Of a stretch of DNA of 36,047 nt, positions 30,067-36,047 are shown one piece after another (the first letter of the stretch is position 1; each line of letters opens with the position of its first letter). The DNA comes from an uncultured Alphaproteobacteria bacterium (lineage in GTDB: Bacteria > Pseudomonadota > Alphaproteobacteria > CAAHEQ01 > UBA3637), in contig CALGXF010000069.1 of assembly GCA_937935995.1 (NCBI GenBank), forward strand, positions 1-36,047, read 5' to 3'. The position numbers and the translations under genes are program-made. A model generated the notes under the pieces. It searched no databases. It saw only the letters and a list, made by a program, of their open reading frames with translations, and was not told the DNA's origin.

Positions 30067-31148
30067 CGTTTTTGTCCTCCGTTTAAACTTAATCCGCTTG
30101 TGACAGTCGGTACATCCAACGGCAAAAAGCCGTAATGTTTAATCCAGCGCATGTCGGCATCAAAGAACGAGCGCAAATCCGGAATGCCGTATTTTAACAT
30201 CGCAAATCTGTCAACGCCGAAACCGAACGCAAAGCCTTGATATTCGTTCGGATCCAATCCGCTGTTTTTAATCACGTTCGGATGAACCATGCCGCATCCC
30301 AACACTTCCATCCAACCTTTGCCGGCTTCGATTTTGAATTCACCGTTTTCACGCGAACACCCGATGTCAACTTCGGCAGACGGTTCTGTAAACGGGAAGA
30401 AAGACGGCCGAAAGCGCATCGGCACATCATCGACTTCGAAAAAGCGTTTCATAAAGTCCACCAACACACCTTTTAAATGTCCCATATTGGTTTCTTTATC
30501 AATAACCAGCCCTTCGATTTGGTGGAACATCGGCGTATGAGTCATATCATAATCGCACCGATAAACACGTCCGGGCGCGACAATCCGGATGGGCGGTTGT
30601 TTCTTTTCCATCGTGCGGATTTGAACCGGAGACGTGTGAGTCCGCAAAATCAAACCATCTCCGTCTTGCATGAAGAAAGTCGCTTGCATTTGACGTGCCG
30701 GGTGGTCGTGCGGAAAGTTTAATGCTTCGAAACAATGGAAGTCATCTTCAATATCGGGGCCTTCTGCCAACTCAAAACCCATTTGCGCGAAGATGGTCAA
30801 CATTTCTTCCATGACTTGCGCAATCGGGTGAATACGCCCTTGCTGTTGCGGGCGGGCAGGCAATGTAACATCAACGGATTCCGTTGCCAGCCGCTGTTCT
30901 AATTCTTTTTCTTCCAATGCTTTCTTTTTGGCATCCAGCGCATCGTTGATTTCCGTTTTGATTAAATTAAGCGTTTGTCCGGCCGTTTTCCGTTCTTCCG
31001 GCGGGAGCTGCCCCAATGTTTTCATCATTTCGGTCAAAGAGCCTTTTTTGCCCAAAACGGCCACGCGAATGTCATCCAGCGCAGCCAATGAAGCCGCTTC
31101 ATCAATGTCCTTTAAAATTTGTGGTTTCAGTGTTTCTAATGTATCCAT
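30063..31148 (-). CDS. pheS: Phenylalanyl-tRNA synthetase alpha subunit
   Basis: Protein of 361 aa from the Met at 31148 (MDTLETLKPQILKDIDEA), with AAGGAAAG upstream; a start 15 codons earlier would begin upstream of the mapped promoter's +1. The N-terminal coiled coil is followed by the class II core: HPIAQVMEEMLTIFAQMGFELAEGPDIEDDFHCFEALNFP, RTHTSPVQIRTM (motif 2 region), FHQIEGLVIDKE, FRPSFFPFTEPSAEVDI and GMVHPNVIKNSG, then FAFGFGVDRFAMLKYGI (motif 3). It catalyses Phe activation and transfer. It has its own promoter within the rplT-pheS gap. Confidence 0.97.
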   Translation of the reverse strand: MDTLETLKPQILKDIDEAASLAALDDIRVAVLGKKGSLTEMMKTLGQLPPEERKTAGQTLNLIKTEINDALDAKKKALEEKELEQRLATESVDVTLPARPQQQGRIHPIAQVMEEMLTIFAQMGFELAEGPDIEDDFHCFEALNFPHDHPARQMQATFFMQDGDGLILRTHTSPVQIRTMEKKQPPIRIVAPGRVYRCDYDMTHTPMFHQIEGLVIDKETNMGHLKGVLVDFMKRFFEVDDVPMRFRPSFFPFTEPSAEVDIGCSRENGEFKIEAGKGWMEVLGCGMVHPNVIKNSGLDPNEYQGFAFGFGVDRFAMLKYGIPDLRSFFDADMRWIKHYGFLPLDVPTVTSGLSLNGGQKR

Positions 31149-31181
31149 TGTTCTTTCCTTGTCAAAGCATAAAGTAGCGGT

Positions 31182-31210
31182 AGAATACCCCAATAAAAAA
31201 GGACCGTCAA
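31182..31210 (-). promoter_or_regulatory. pheST promoter
   Basis: Minus strand TTGACG (31210-31205), 17-nt spacer, TATTCT (31187-31182); +1 near 31175, about 27 nt before the pheS ATG. The -35 is inside the rplT terminator hairpin. Confidence 0.65.
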
Positions 31211-31225
31211 GAGGACGGCCCTTTT
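31195..31225 (-). terminator. rpmI-rplT terminator or attenuator
   Basis: Stem with GGGCCGTC (31221-31214) and GACGGTCC (31208-31201) on the minus strand, one G-U pair, loop CTCTT, then T6. No Phe-rich leader peptide is seen near it, so classical pheS attenuation is not supported. Confidence 0.8.
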
Positions 31226-31246
31226 AATTTTTGAATGCTTTTGTTT

Positions 31247-31606
31247 TTAAGCTTTCAACGCCGCCTTGGCTTTTTCGACCAAACCGGCAAAAGCAGCAGA
31301 ATCATTCAAAGCAATATCTGCCAGGACTTTGCGGTCCAGTTCGATTCCGGCCTGTTTCAGCCCGCTCATAAATCGAGAATAAGTCAATCCTTGTTCCCGC
31401 ACGCCGGCGTTAATACGCGCAATCCATAAAGCACGGAAAGTCGTTTTTTTCTTGCGCCGATCGCGATAAGCGTATTGTAAGCCTTTTTCAACTTTTTCTT
31501 TAGCAACCGTAAAGACGTTTTTATTGCGTCCTGTGTACCCTTTTGCAAGTTTCAGAACTTTGTTGTGTTTTGCATGGGCGACAACGCCTCTTTTAACTCT
31601 AGCCAT
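31247..31606 (-). CDS. rplT: 50S ribosomal protein L20
   Basis: Protein of 119 aa. Typical N-terminus MARVKRGVVAHAKHNKVLKLAKGYTGRNKNVF, the RRKKKTTFRALWIARINAGVREQGLTYSRF segment and the KVLADIAL helix. Binds 23S rRNA early in 50S assembly and in many bacteria also represses its own operon. 11 nt downstream of rpmI, in the standard order rpmI-rplT-pheS-pheT. Confidence 0.98.
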   Translation of the reverse strand: MARVKRGVVAHAKHNKVLKLAKGYTGRNKNVFTVAKEKVEKGLQYAYRDRRKKKTTFRALWIARINAGVREQGLTYSRFMSGLKQAGIELDRKVLADIALNDSAAFAGLVEKAKAALKA

Positions 31607-31617
31607 TTTAAAACTCC

Positions 31618-31815
31618 TTATTTGCCAAGAATGAACCGAATAACTGCCTTGAAGTTGGTCTTATCCAAGATACGACCGCCGCGGGCTTGACGTTTCATTT
31701 TTGTTGTTTTGCAGGCTAAACAGTGACGTTTATAAGCCGTTGTTCTTTTGATTTTGCCGGTGCCTGTAACGGTAAACCGTTTTTTGGCAGCGCTTTTTGT
31801 TTTCATTTTGGGCAT
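31618..31815 (-). CDS. rpmI: 50S ribosomal protein L35
   Basis: Protein of 65 aa: MPKMKTKSAAKKRFTVTGTG..., then the HCLACKTTKMKRQARG stretch, ending FILGK; the normal L35 length and landmarks. Here it is the first gene of the operon, because infC has been displaced to the other strand 4 kb away. Confidence 0.97.
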   Translation of the reverse strand: MPKMKTKSAAKKRFTVTGTGKIKRTTAYKRHCLACKTTKMKRQARGGRILDKTNFKAVIRFILGK

Positions 31816-31850
31816 TTTATTTTCCTTATGTTAAATTAAACCAGTGTCTG

Positions 31851-31916
31851 CAGGCATCCCATTGCCTGTTTGACTCGAAAGGCTTCCTTTATACAACAAA
31901 ATAAACAAAAGAGCAA
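31851..31916 (-). promoter_or_regulatory. rpmI-rplT promoter and leader hairpin
   Basis: Minus strand TTGCTC (31916-31911), 17-nt spacer, TATAAA (31893-31888); +1 near 31881. The roughly 65-nt leader holds a CAGGCA/TGCCTG hairpin (31868-31851) that could be an L20-type autoregulatory site, by analogy only. Confidence 0.6.
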
Positions 31917-31944
31917 GCGTTTTTTATGCAAGCATTTGTTTGTT

Positions 31945-32637
31945 TTATCTGTCTTTTGGTGTGGCCGTAAAAAGCAAAGGCGGCTTGGATGTTTGCTTTT
32001 TCTTGCCCATATATTCAAGAAAAGACATCGGCCGGCCGCCTATTCTCTTTTTAGATTCGGTTTCATTCGCCAGATAAGAGTTGTATTTGGCGTATGACTC
32101 GGGCGTGACGACTATTCCGGCGGCCGCCTCCATAGCGGATGTTTGAACCAGCCATTGTTCATAAGTCGGCGCGGACATAGGATTGACAATCGAACGCTTA
32201 TATTCTTCGCGTCGGTCAATTTGCGTGCGCTTATTTAATTCTTCTTTCAGCGCAGACCCCCATGAATGACCGTTGACGTTGATGAGATTTTGGTATTCCT
32301 CTGACGGATTTGTGCGGAATTTTCCTTTGTTGACATCAAGCTTTTCAAGAGGTCCGATACGTTCTTCCAGCCGTTTGCCGAGTTCTTTCAGACGCTTGCC
32401 GAATTCTTCCATCTGTTTGCGTAAATCGTCCAGAGCTTTGAGACCCTCATCCAGAGCTTTGAGGCTCTCTTCCGGACTTTTGAGTAGGTCTTTAGCGACA
32501 TCGTTTGGCAAATTTAGTCCTGTCGCGTATTTGTTGGAAAGGGCACGTTTTATTCCCTCTTCCAGCCTTTTTTGTGTTTCTTCGTCCGGCGGATTATCAC
32601 CACCAACGTTGAATCCTTTAATTTTCTTAAAAGGCAT
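31945..32637 (-). CDS. Coiled-coil hypothetical protein
   Basis: Protein of 230 aa; no family recognised. Residues about 15-115 are charged and helical, with an extended coiled coil (SPEESLKALDEGLKALDDLRKQMEEFGKRLKELGKRLEERIGPLEKL) containing near-repeats SLKALDEGL/ALKALDDL and FGKRLKEL/GKRLEER. The C-terminal half is mixed, with a conserved-looking EQWLVQTSAMEAAAGIVVTPESYAKYNSYLANE and a basic end. No signal peptide or TM segment, so cytoplasmic. Last gene of the orphan operon behind the structured leader, 13 nt after the stop of the 32651 gene. Could be a structural or scaffold component acting with the membrane proteins upstream. Confidence 0.65.
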   Translation of the reverse strand: MPFKKIKGFNVGGDNPPDEETQKRLEEGIKRALSNKYATGLNLPNDVAKDLLKSPEESLKALDEGLKALDDLRKQMEEFGKRLKELGKRLEERIGPLEKLDVNKGKFRTNPSEEYQNLINVNGHSWGSALKEELNKRTQIDRREEYKRSIVNPMSAPTYEQWLVQTSAMEAAAGIVVTPESYAKYNSYLANETESKKRIGGRPMSFLEYMGKKKQTSKPPLLFTATPKDR

Positions 32638-32650
32638 TTTTCCCTCCTTT

Positions 32651-33118
32651 TTACGTTCTGACAGCTTGTTCGGACGTTAAAGCCGCTTCAATCTGTTTTC
32701 TTTTCAGCCGTTCGTGAGCCATTTTGGGAAGCGCTTCGACGCCGTTTTCAATGACTTCTCCGACACCTTGTAAACCGGCTGCTTCTAATTGAACGGCCGT
32801 TTTGTCTTTCATGTTGTGGTATAAATAAAAACCGATAGCGACGCCGGCACCGGCCAAAAACGGGATTCCGGCTAAAACAACAAGACTGGTAGATGCTGCA
32901 ATGGTTCCGATTGCCAATCCCTCAAATACCCACGCCCCGGCAGCAGCTGTTGCTGTTCCGGCGACTAAAGTCGCATCACCGACGGCAGGATCTTTGGTGA
33001 TTTTTTCGGCAACGCGTGCGGCTGTTCGAACCGGCAAAGCTTCAACGGCAGCTAATTCAGCCGCTGTTGTTTTTGCCGCTTTTTGAACGATTTTTTCTTT
33101 AACGATTTTCTGCGTCAT
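32651..33118 (-). CDS. Ala/Gly-rich membrane-hairpin protein
   Basis: Protein of 155 aa from the Met at 33118 (MTQKIVKEKIVQKAAKTTAA), with AAAGGAGA 6-8 nt upstream. A basic/alanine-rich N-terminal helix is followed by two hydrophobic segments of Ala/Gly/Val (about residues 50-72, DATLVAGTATAAAGAWVFEGLAIG, and 75-100, STSLVVLAGIPFLAGAGVAIGFYLY), then a polar C-terminal helix. Probably an inner-membrane hairpin. The start overlaps the preceding gene's end by 20 bp. No family recognised; the Gly/Ala-rich hairpin recalls small pore-like or holin-like proteins but that is only shape. Confidence 0.6.
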   Translation of the reverse strand: MTQKIVKEKIVQKAAKTTAAELAAVEALPVRTAARVAEKITKDPAVGDATLVAGTATAAAGAWVFEGLAIGTIAASTSLVVLAGIPFLAGAGVAIGFYLYHNMKDKTAVQLEAAGLQGVGEVIENGVEALPKMAHERLKRKQIEAALTSEQAVRT

Positions 33119-33449
33119 TTTGTTCTCCTTTCGAAGGTAAAAGTGTAATTTGAAGAGGCGTATCACATATGTGAACCGGGACATCATACAAACGTTGAAT
33201 GTTTTGTGTCCGGGCATTATATTCACAAACGGCAATCGATGCGGATTGTTTAAGCAAGGCTTGTGCCATCGGATTTAAATAATCCAAAATGATGCCCGTT
33301 TGATTATTGCGATGCAAAAGGGCATGATTTTTCCCGTCATAGATTAAAACCGGATCAGTGGGTTCATCTCCCACATCTAAAAGTTCAACAACCGGCTTGT
33401 TTTGCTTTGTTACTTGAAACAGATAGTAAGATGCTTGAACCCACTGCAT
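33099..33449 (-). CDS. Small soluble hypothetical protein
   Basis: Protein of 116 aa with a strong SD (AAGGAGG, 6 nt before the ATG). Beta-rich start (ASYYLFQVTKQNKPVVELLDVGDEP, DPVLIYDGKNHALLHRNNQTGIILDYLN) and a helical middle. No signal, TM or known motif. Lies 10 nt after the 33460 gene stop and overlaps the 32651 gene, so it is clearly in the same operon. Function unknown. Confidence 0.6.
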   Translation of the reverse strand: MQWVQASYYLFQVTKQNKPVVELLDVGDEPTDPVLIYDGKNHALLHRNNQTGIILDYLNPMAQALLKQSASIAVCEYNARTQNIQRLYDVPVHICDTPLQITLLPSKGEQNDAENR

Positions 33450-33459
33450 GATTTCCTCC

Positions 33460-34230
33460 TTAACGTTCTGCTTGTAAGCGATTTGCCACGATTTGGGAAG
33501 TTGACTTTGGTTTTTTCGGCATAGGTTCTGCTTTTAGTAAACCTTCGGGAAAATAAGTTCTGTTGCCGTCGTTATCATTAATAATAAGGTATGCCCGGTT
33601 TTCTTCTTTATGGAAGTAAACTTTCTTATCACGGTCTTGGATTTGAGTACATTCATTTCCCAGACCTCCGTGTGCCATTTTGGTAAATCTAGATAATACT
33701 TGATCCTTTTTTTTAGGATCACGAGTTAACTCTTCTATATGCAATTGGTAAGTTCCGTTTTTAAAGGTGTATGTTTTTGAACTTCCTTTTTCCAAATTTC
33801 CTTTTAGTATTTCTTGAACTATATTCGTGCTACTCGGTACTATATCGAAATCAACATATTTGAATGTTCCGTCTTTCTGAAGTTGGTAATAATCGTACTC
33901 CATTCTGTCCTGCGGGTAAACGTTATTTTTAGGTTGGGGCGTAATTCTAACATACGTTTCTCCTGTATCAGTAAGTATAGCTTCGGCTTCTTTTGCAGTT
34001 TCAAAGCCGGGGCATGTTTTAATTTTGTTGAAAACAGCATGCGCCTCTGCGTTTATTTCGTTTGCCTCGTTAATATATTGTAATTGTTTATTGCTTACTT
34101 TTTGTTCGAACTTGAATGAATCCTTTAAAGTATCCATAGCAACTGCACCACCAAAGGTTGCCGCCATCGTTGCTGTCGCGGCGGTAGCAATTGCAGCGGC
34201 TTTTTTTAAACGTTTTTTTAAATCAGTCAT
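33460..34230 (-). CDS. Exported or membrane-anchored hypothetical protein, first gene of orphan operon
   Basis: Protein of 256 aa from the Met at 34230 (MTDLKKRLKKAAAIATAATATM), with GGAGG 6-10 nt upstream; the start sits 22 nt after a terminator hairpin. A basic N-region followed by an Ala/Thr-rich hydrophobic stretch (about residues 10-31) is a signal peptide or signal anchor. The rest is mixed alpha/beta with two Cys (KTCPGF and NECTQIQ) and beta-hairpin-like stretches (GTFKYVDFDIVPSS, KTYTFKNGTYQLHIEEL, RAYLIINDNDGNRTYFPEG), ending in a basic tail. No family recognised. Its expression should depend on read-through of the leader terminator. Confidence 0.65.
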   Translation of the reverse strand: MTDLKKRLKKAAAIATAATATMAATFGGAVAMDTLKDSFKFEQKVSNKQLQYINEANEINAEAHAVFNKIKTCPGFETAKEAEAILTDTGETYVRITPQPKNNVYPQDRMEYDYYQLQKDGTFKYVDFDIVPSSTNIVQEILKGNLEKGSSKTYTFKNGTYQLHIEELTRDPKKKDQVLSRFTKMAHGGLGNECTQIQDRDKKVYFHKEENRAYLIINDNDGNRTYFPEGLLKAEPMPKKPKSTSQIVANRLQAER

Positions 34231-34251
34231 TTCTGTCCTCCGTAAAAAGTT

Positions 34252-34272
34252 AAAAACCACCTACAAAGGTGG
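34252..34272 (-). terminator. Leader terminator in front of the 34230 gene
   Basis: Stem CCACCT/AGGTGG (34272-34267 with 34262-34257 on the minus strand), loop TTGT, then T5 (34256-34252). It precedes the GGAGG SD by about 12 nt, a typical attenuator position. Confidence 0.85.
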
Positions 34273-34497
34273 TCGGGGAGTTCAGAAATCATATTGTCGA
34301 AAATGATTCTTGTGGCCTTTAAGAGGGTTCGAATCTCTCTGAACATTCGCTACAAGCTCCCCGACCATAAAGATCGGGGATATGTTTGCTGTCTTGGTGA
34401 ACAGCTTTCGACGTTTATCCAACGCCGTCGACAATAAGAACTTCTGACAGTTCCCGTACCTTTGAAGGTACTCGTAATTGCCTTATGGGCAACTACA
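34252..34497 (-). ncRNA. Structured leader RNA (about 246 nt) of the orphan operon
   Basis: Starts after a clear promoter and ends in the terminator at 34252-34272. Plus-strand coordinates of the paired arms: GTAaTTGCC/GGCAAcTAC 34474-34496; GTACC/GGTAC 34456-34471; TCGACG/CGTCGA 34408-34431; GCTGT/ACAGC 34388-34405; a 10-bp closing helix GGTCGGGGAG 34271-34280 with CTCCCCGACC 34357-34366; TTCAGA 34281-34286 with TCTGAA 34338-34343; AATCAT/ATGATT 34287-34308; and AGAGG/TCTCT 34322-34338. CCCCGA (34359-34364) can alternatively pair with TCGGGG (34374-34379), which would dissolve the closing helix; these two states exclude each other. The 34321-34340 hairpin mimics a tRNA T-arm on the plus strand but no full tRNA forms. 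It does not match tmRNA, RNase P, SRP or riboswitch motifs I know. Candidate cis-regulatory RNA or independent sRNA. Confidence 0.65.
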
Positions 34498-34503
34498 TCT
34501 TTC

Positions 34504-34532
34504 ATTGTAGGCTAAAATAGGAGCAAAATCAA
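34504..34532 (-). promoter_or_regulatory. Promoter of the structured leader and orphan operon
   Basis: Minus strand TTGATT (34532-34527), 17-nt spacer, TACAAT (34509-34504); +1 near 34497. Confidence 0.72.
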
Positions 34533-34540
34533 TAAAAAAG

Positions 34541-34775
34541 TGAATTTTGGTAATTAAGTGGGAAAAAAAGAAAGCACACCCCATACTTTTGTATGATGAG
34601 GCGAATACGAATAAATGTCCCGTATTGCGGCTCCGATTCGTTTTTGAAAAGGAATGAATGCCCGTTTTTAGCGCCTTTGAAAAAAGATTTTTATAGGCTT
34701 TCGTCTTGTTTTTAAAACAATTTTCGGCACAATGCCTTGTGAAGTGCATTTTGTTAACTATTTGTTAAGAAATTC
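34541..34775. other. A+T-rich spacer between divergent units
   Basis: No supported gene. It holds a CATAC/GTATG mini-hairpin (34582-34595) and an odd palindrome TTGTTTTTAAAACAA near 34707-34721; neither has an obvious role. Confidence 0.45.
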
Positions 34776-34804
34776 TTGACATGAATCTGTGCTTTCGTTA
34801 AAAT
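34776..34804 (+). promoter_or_regulatory. Promoter of the 34870 gene
   Basis: TTGACA at 34776-34781, 17-nt spacer, TAAAAT at 34799-34804; +1 near 34811. The leader carries a GTACT/AGTAC hairpin (34805-34820). Confidence 0.8.
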
Positions 34805-34869
34805 GTACTTTTTCGAGTACTGATTCGTAAGGTAAGAAGCCTTTAAAAGGAAAAGTAGGAGTAAAATAA

Positions 34870-35655
34870 ATGAATAATACGGATGGCGCAGACCCTCGAG
34901 TGCAGGTATGGGATAAAATCATTTATCTGCCGACCCCGCAGGCGATGGAACAATTGGGATTTTCTGCGCTTCAACAAAGCGAGCCGCATCTTTATTCTAA
35001 ATTATCCGAATGCTTGGTTGCTTTGGCTGCCTCCAAACGGTTTATGAAAATGGCCGAACGGTTGAACAGTTCGGACAATCAGGATGCTTATTTTACGAAA
35101 TCTTTTTCGTTGGCACAGTCGGATGCTTTGAAACAAAAGAAAGCGTCTTTGACGGATCAGGAAAAAATGTTCTTTGATTATGAAGTCGGTGTTTCGGTTT
35201 TATATGCGGCGTATTGTAAAGCAAATGCGGCTCAAAATGAAACGGCTGCACGGTCTGCGGAAGACGGGATTCGGGCGGTTGCCGGTTTTTATCGGGATCA
35301 ATTTCATTATACGTCTTTTAAATTTCACAATGCTATGTTTGGTGCCGAAACAATAGAAATGGATTCGCCGGCGGCGTTGGGATTAAAATTGATGGATAAA
35401 GCTTATTCGCAAGATAAAAAAGCGTGGAATAATTTTGCCTATCATTATTCTTTGAAAGACCCGGCGTATGTGGAAGAGCTTTTTTGGAAATTGGTATTGA
35501 CTCATGTACCGCATGACAAAATGAAAACATTACGGAATTTGGTTCCTGCCAGCGATAAAGGGTTGGTTTTTGAGCCGGTTGAAATTGCGGCTCATTCGGG
35601 GTCAGGATATGTGCCGTTTTGGGTGGGGACACCAAAAAGTCGCGTGAATGCATAA
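34870..35655 (+). CDS. Hypothetical helical protein
   Basis: Protein of 261 aa; ATG at 34870, 8 nt after AGGAG (34857-34861). Mostly alpha-helical: LYSKLSECLVALAASKRFMKMAERL, a Lys/Gln-rich linker, MFFDYEVGVSVLYAAYCKANAAQNETAARSAEDGIRAVAGFYRDQF and LGLKLMDKAYSQDKKAWNNFAYHYSL, ending in a Gly/Ser/Val strand region (HSGSGYVPFWVG). No signal peptide or TM segment. I do not recognise a family. It has a near-consensus promoter, suggesting solid expression, and is monocistronic. Divergent from the orphan operon, so a link with it is possible but unsupported. Confidence 0.7.
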   Translation: MNNTDGADPRVQVWDKIIYLPTPQAMEQLGFSALQQSEPHLYSKLSECLVALAASKRFMKMAERLNSSDNQDAYFTKSFSLAQSDALKQKKASLTDQEKMFFDYEVGVSVLYAAYCKANAAQNETAARSAEDGIRAVAGFYRDQFHYTSFKFHNAMFGAETIEMDSPAALGLKLMDKAYSQDKKAWNNFAYHYSLKDPAYVEELFWKLVLTHVPHDKMKTLRNLVPASDKGLVFEPVEIAAHSGSGYVPFWVGTPKSRVNA

Positions 35656-35663
35656 AAAAGGGC

Positions 35664-35692
35664 TTGCATTTATTTAAAGAATCGGATATAAC
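35664..35692 (+). promoter_or_regulatory. tRNA-Arg promoter
   Basis: TTGCAT at 35664-35669, 17-nt spacer, TATAAC at 35687-35692; the precursor would have a 5' leader of about 60 nt. Confidence 0.65.
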
Positions 35693-35760
35693 AACTTCAC
35701 ATTCGCCCGCAGAGCGGTTATTTTAGGTTTGATTGGCTCATCGGGGTTTGTTTGGATTAT

Positions 35761-35837
35761 GCGCTCATAGCTCAACTGGATAGAGCATCTGACTACGGAT
35801 CAGAAGGTTGGGGATTCGAATTCTCCTGAGCGCGCCA
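35761..35837 (+). tRNA. tRNA-Arg (anticodon ACG)
   Basis: Complete cloverleaf of 77 nt: acceptor GCGCTCA/TGAGCGC, D arm GCTC/GAGC, anticodon arm TCTGA/TCAGA with loop CTACGGA (anticodon ACG, whose A34 is normally edited to inosine by TadA), T arm GGGGA/TCTCC with loop TTCGAAT, discriminator G and an encoded CCA. It reads CGN Arg codons. Confidence 0.97.
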
Positions 35838-35847
35838 ATAAAAAAAA

Positions 35848-35872
35848 GGTTGCCGAATGGCAGCCTTTTTTT
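35848..35872 (+). terminator. tRNA-Arg terminator
   Basis: GGTTGCC/GGCAGCC (35848-35854 with 35859-35865, one G-U), loop GAAT, T7. Its 3' arm is part of the repeat at 35859. Confidence 0.85.
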
Positions 35873-36047
35873 ATTGGCAGTGCCGGGAGGATGAGAAGAC
35901 CCAACGGGGATTCGTCAGGCGAAGCCGGAAAGGGACCCGTCGCTGTTGCGATGGGAATTTCCAACTCTTCTGAGCGCGCCGCAATATATCCCGGCAGCCT
36001 TTTTTTATTGGCAGTGCCGGGAGGATGAGAAGACCCAACGGGGATTC
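35859..36047. repeat. Direct repeat of at least 55 bp, period 134, downstream of tRNA-Arg
   Basis: The segment 35859-35913 recurs identically at 35993-36047, where the window ends, so the repeat may be longer and the array may continue. The intervening part carries a second copy of the tRNA 3' end, TGAGCGCGCC (35827-35836 and 35971-35980). No coding sequence is convincing. The layout could be a tandem duplication of the tRNA 3' flank, an array of processed or unprocessed repeat units, or an attachment site of an integrated element beyond the window. Confidence 0.85.

Noticed and set aside
31148..31246. Phe-rich leader peptide attenuator before pheS
   Set aside because: The hairpin there is best read as the rplT terminator; no short ORF with Phe codons precedes it and a separate promoter drives pheST.
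34321..34344. Apparent tRNA T-arm (GAGGG, TTCGAAT, CTCTC) on the plus strand
   Set aside because: A full tRNA cannot be drawn: no D arm, no 7-nt anticodon loop, and the acceptor-like stem is closed by a longer helix. It fits better as one hairpin of the minus-strand leader RNA.
34483..34749. ORF of 88 aa on the minus strand in the spacer before the structured leader
   Set aside because: No SD, low-complexity basic translation, and it covers the leader promoter; most likely chance.

Overview
The window looks like a piece of chromosome from a low-GC, probably host-associated alphaproteobacterium. I infer this from the compact and often convergently overlapping genes, the block rsmI-yraN-BON lipoprotein next to an LpoA/LppC-like lipoprotein and hemW, the long-form hpf followed by ptsN, ankyrin-repeat proteins, and a family of very cysteine-rich prepilin-like proteins. 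No rRNA or other taxonomic marker is present, so the lineage is an inference. There is no phage, IS transposase or CRISPR array in the window.

Layout. 1-488 is the 3' end of a Cys-rich surface-type protein. 588-2838 holds two small membrane-anchored proteins and two ankyrin-repeat proteins. 2912-5274 holds two outer-membrane beta-barrels around a bacterial PH-domain protein. 5362-7884 is leuS. 8034-8245 is a structured RNA with its own promoter and terminator in front of an XRE regulator. 8587-14817 is a six-gene minus-strand operon: TolC-like, MacA-like, ABC ATPase, an acidic secreted protein, a secreted zinc metallopeptidase and the MacB/FtsX-type permease. 14963-17331 holds a ribbon-helix-helix protein with an array of likely operators, a small helical protein, a BON lipoprotein, yraN and rsmI. 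17427-20967 holds the LpoA/LppC-like lipoprotein, hemW, hpf and ptsN. 21011-23436 is a large Cys-rich prepilin-like gene with a 13-G tract near its 5' end. 23565-26766 holds a small NrdD-tail-like protein, an XRE regulator, rnhA and a DsbD/ScsB-like protein. 26870-31815 is the IF3/L35/L20/PheST gene set, but with infC facing the other four genes. 31945-34497 is a four-gene orphan operon behind a roughly 246-nt structured leader RNA. 34870-35655 is an orphan gene. 35761-35837 is tRNA-Arg(ACG), followed by a 134-bp-period repeat that runs off the window.

Most striking. (1) The Cys-rich prepilin gene has a promoter, a Shine-Dalgarno site and an ATG upstream of a C13 tract (coding strand). In the 13-C state the ATG frame stops at once; with 14 or 11 Cs it reads through into the prepilin frame, which is the logic of an ON/OFF phase switch. 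The exact 3' end of this gene and a relative of its 5' repeat occur again, without the roughly 2-kb body, beside infC (27451-27676). This suggests recombination within a Cys-rich pilin family that also includes the protein cut by the left edge. (2) A MacAB-TolC-type exporter operon carries two secreted proteins between its ATPase and permease genes. (3) Two elaborate RNAs (8034-8245 plus, 34252-34497 minus) end in intrinsic terminators directly in front of a gene. (4) The DsbD-like protein has lost both transmembrane cysteines. Several genes (rnhA, hemW, the DsbD-like gene) appear to be leaderless.
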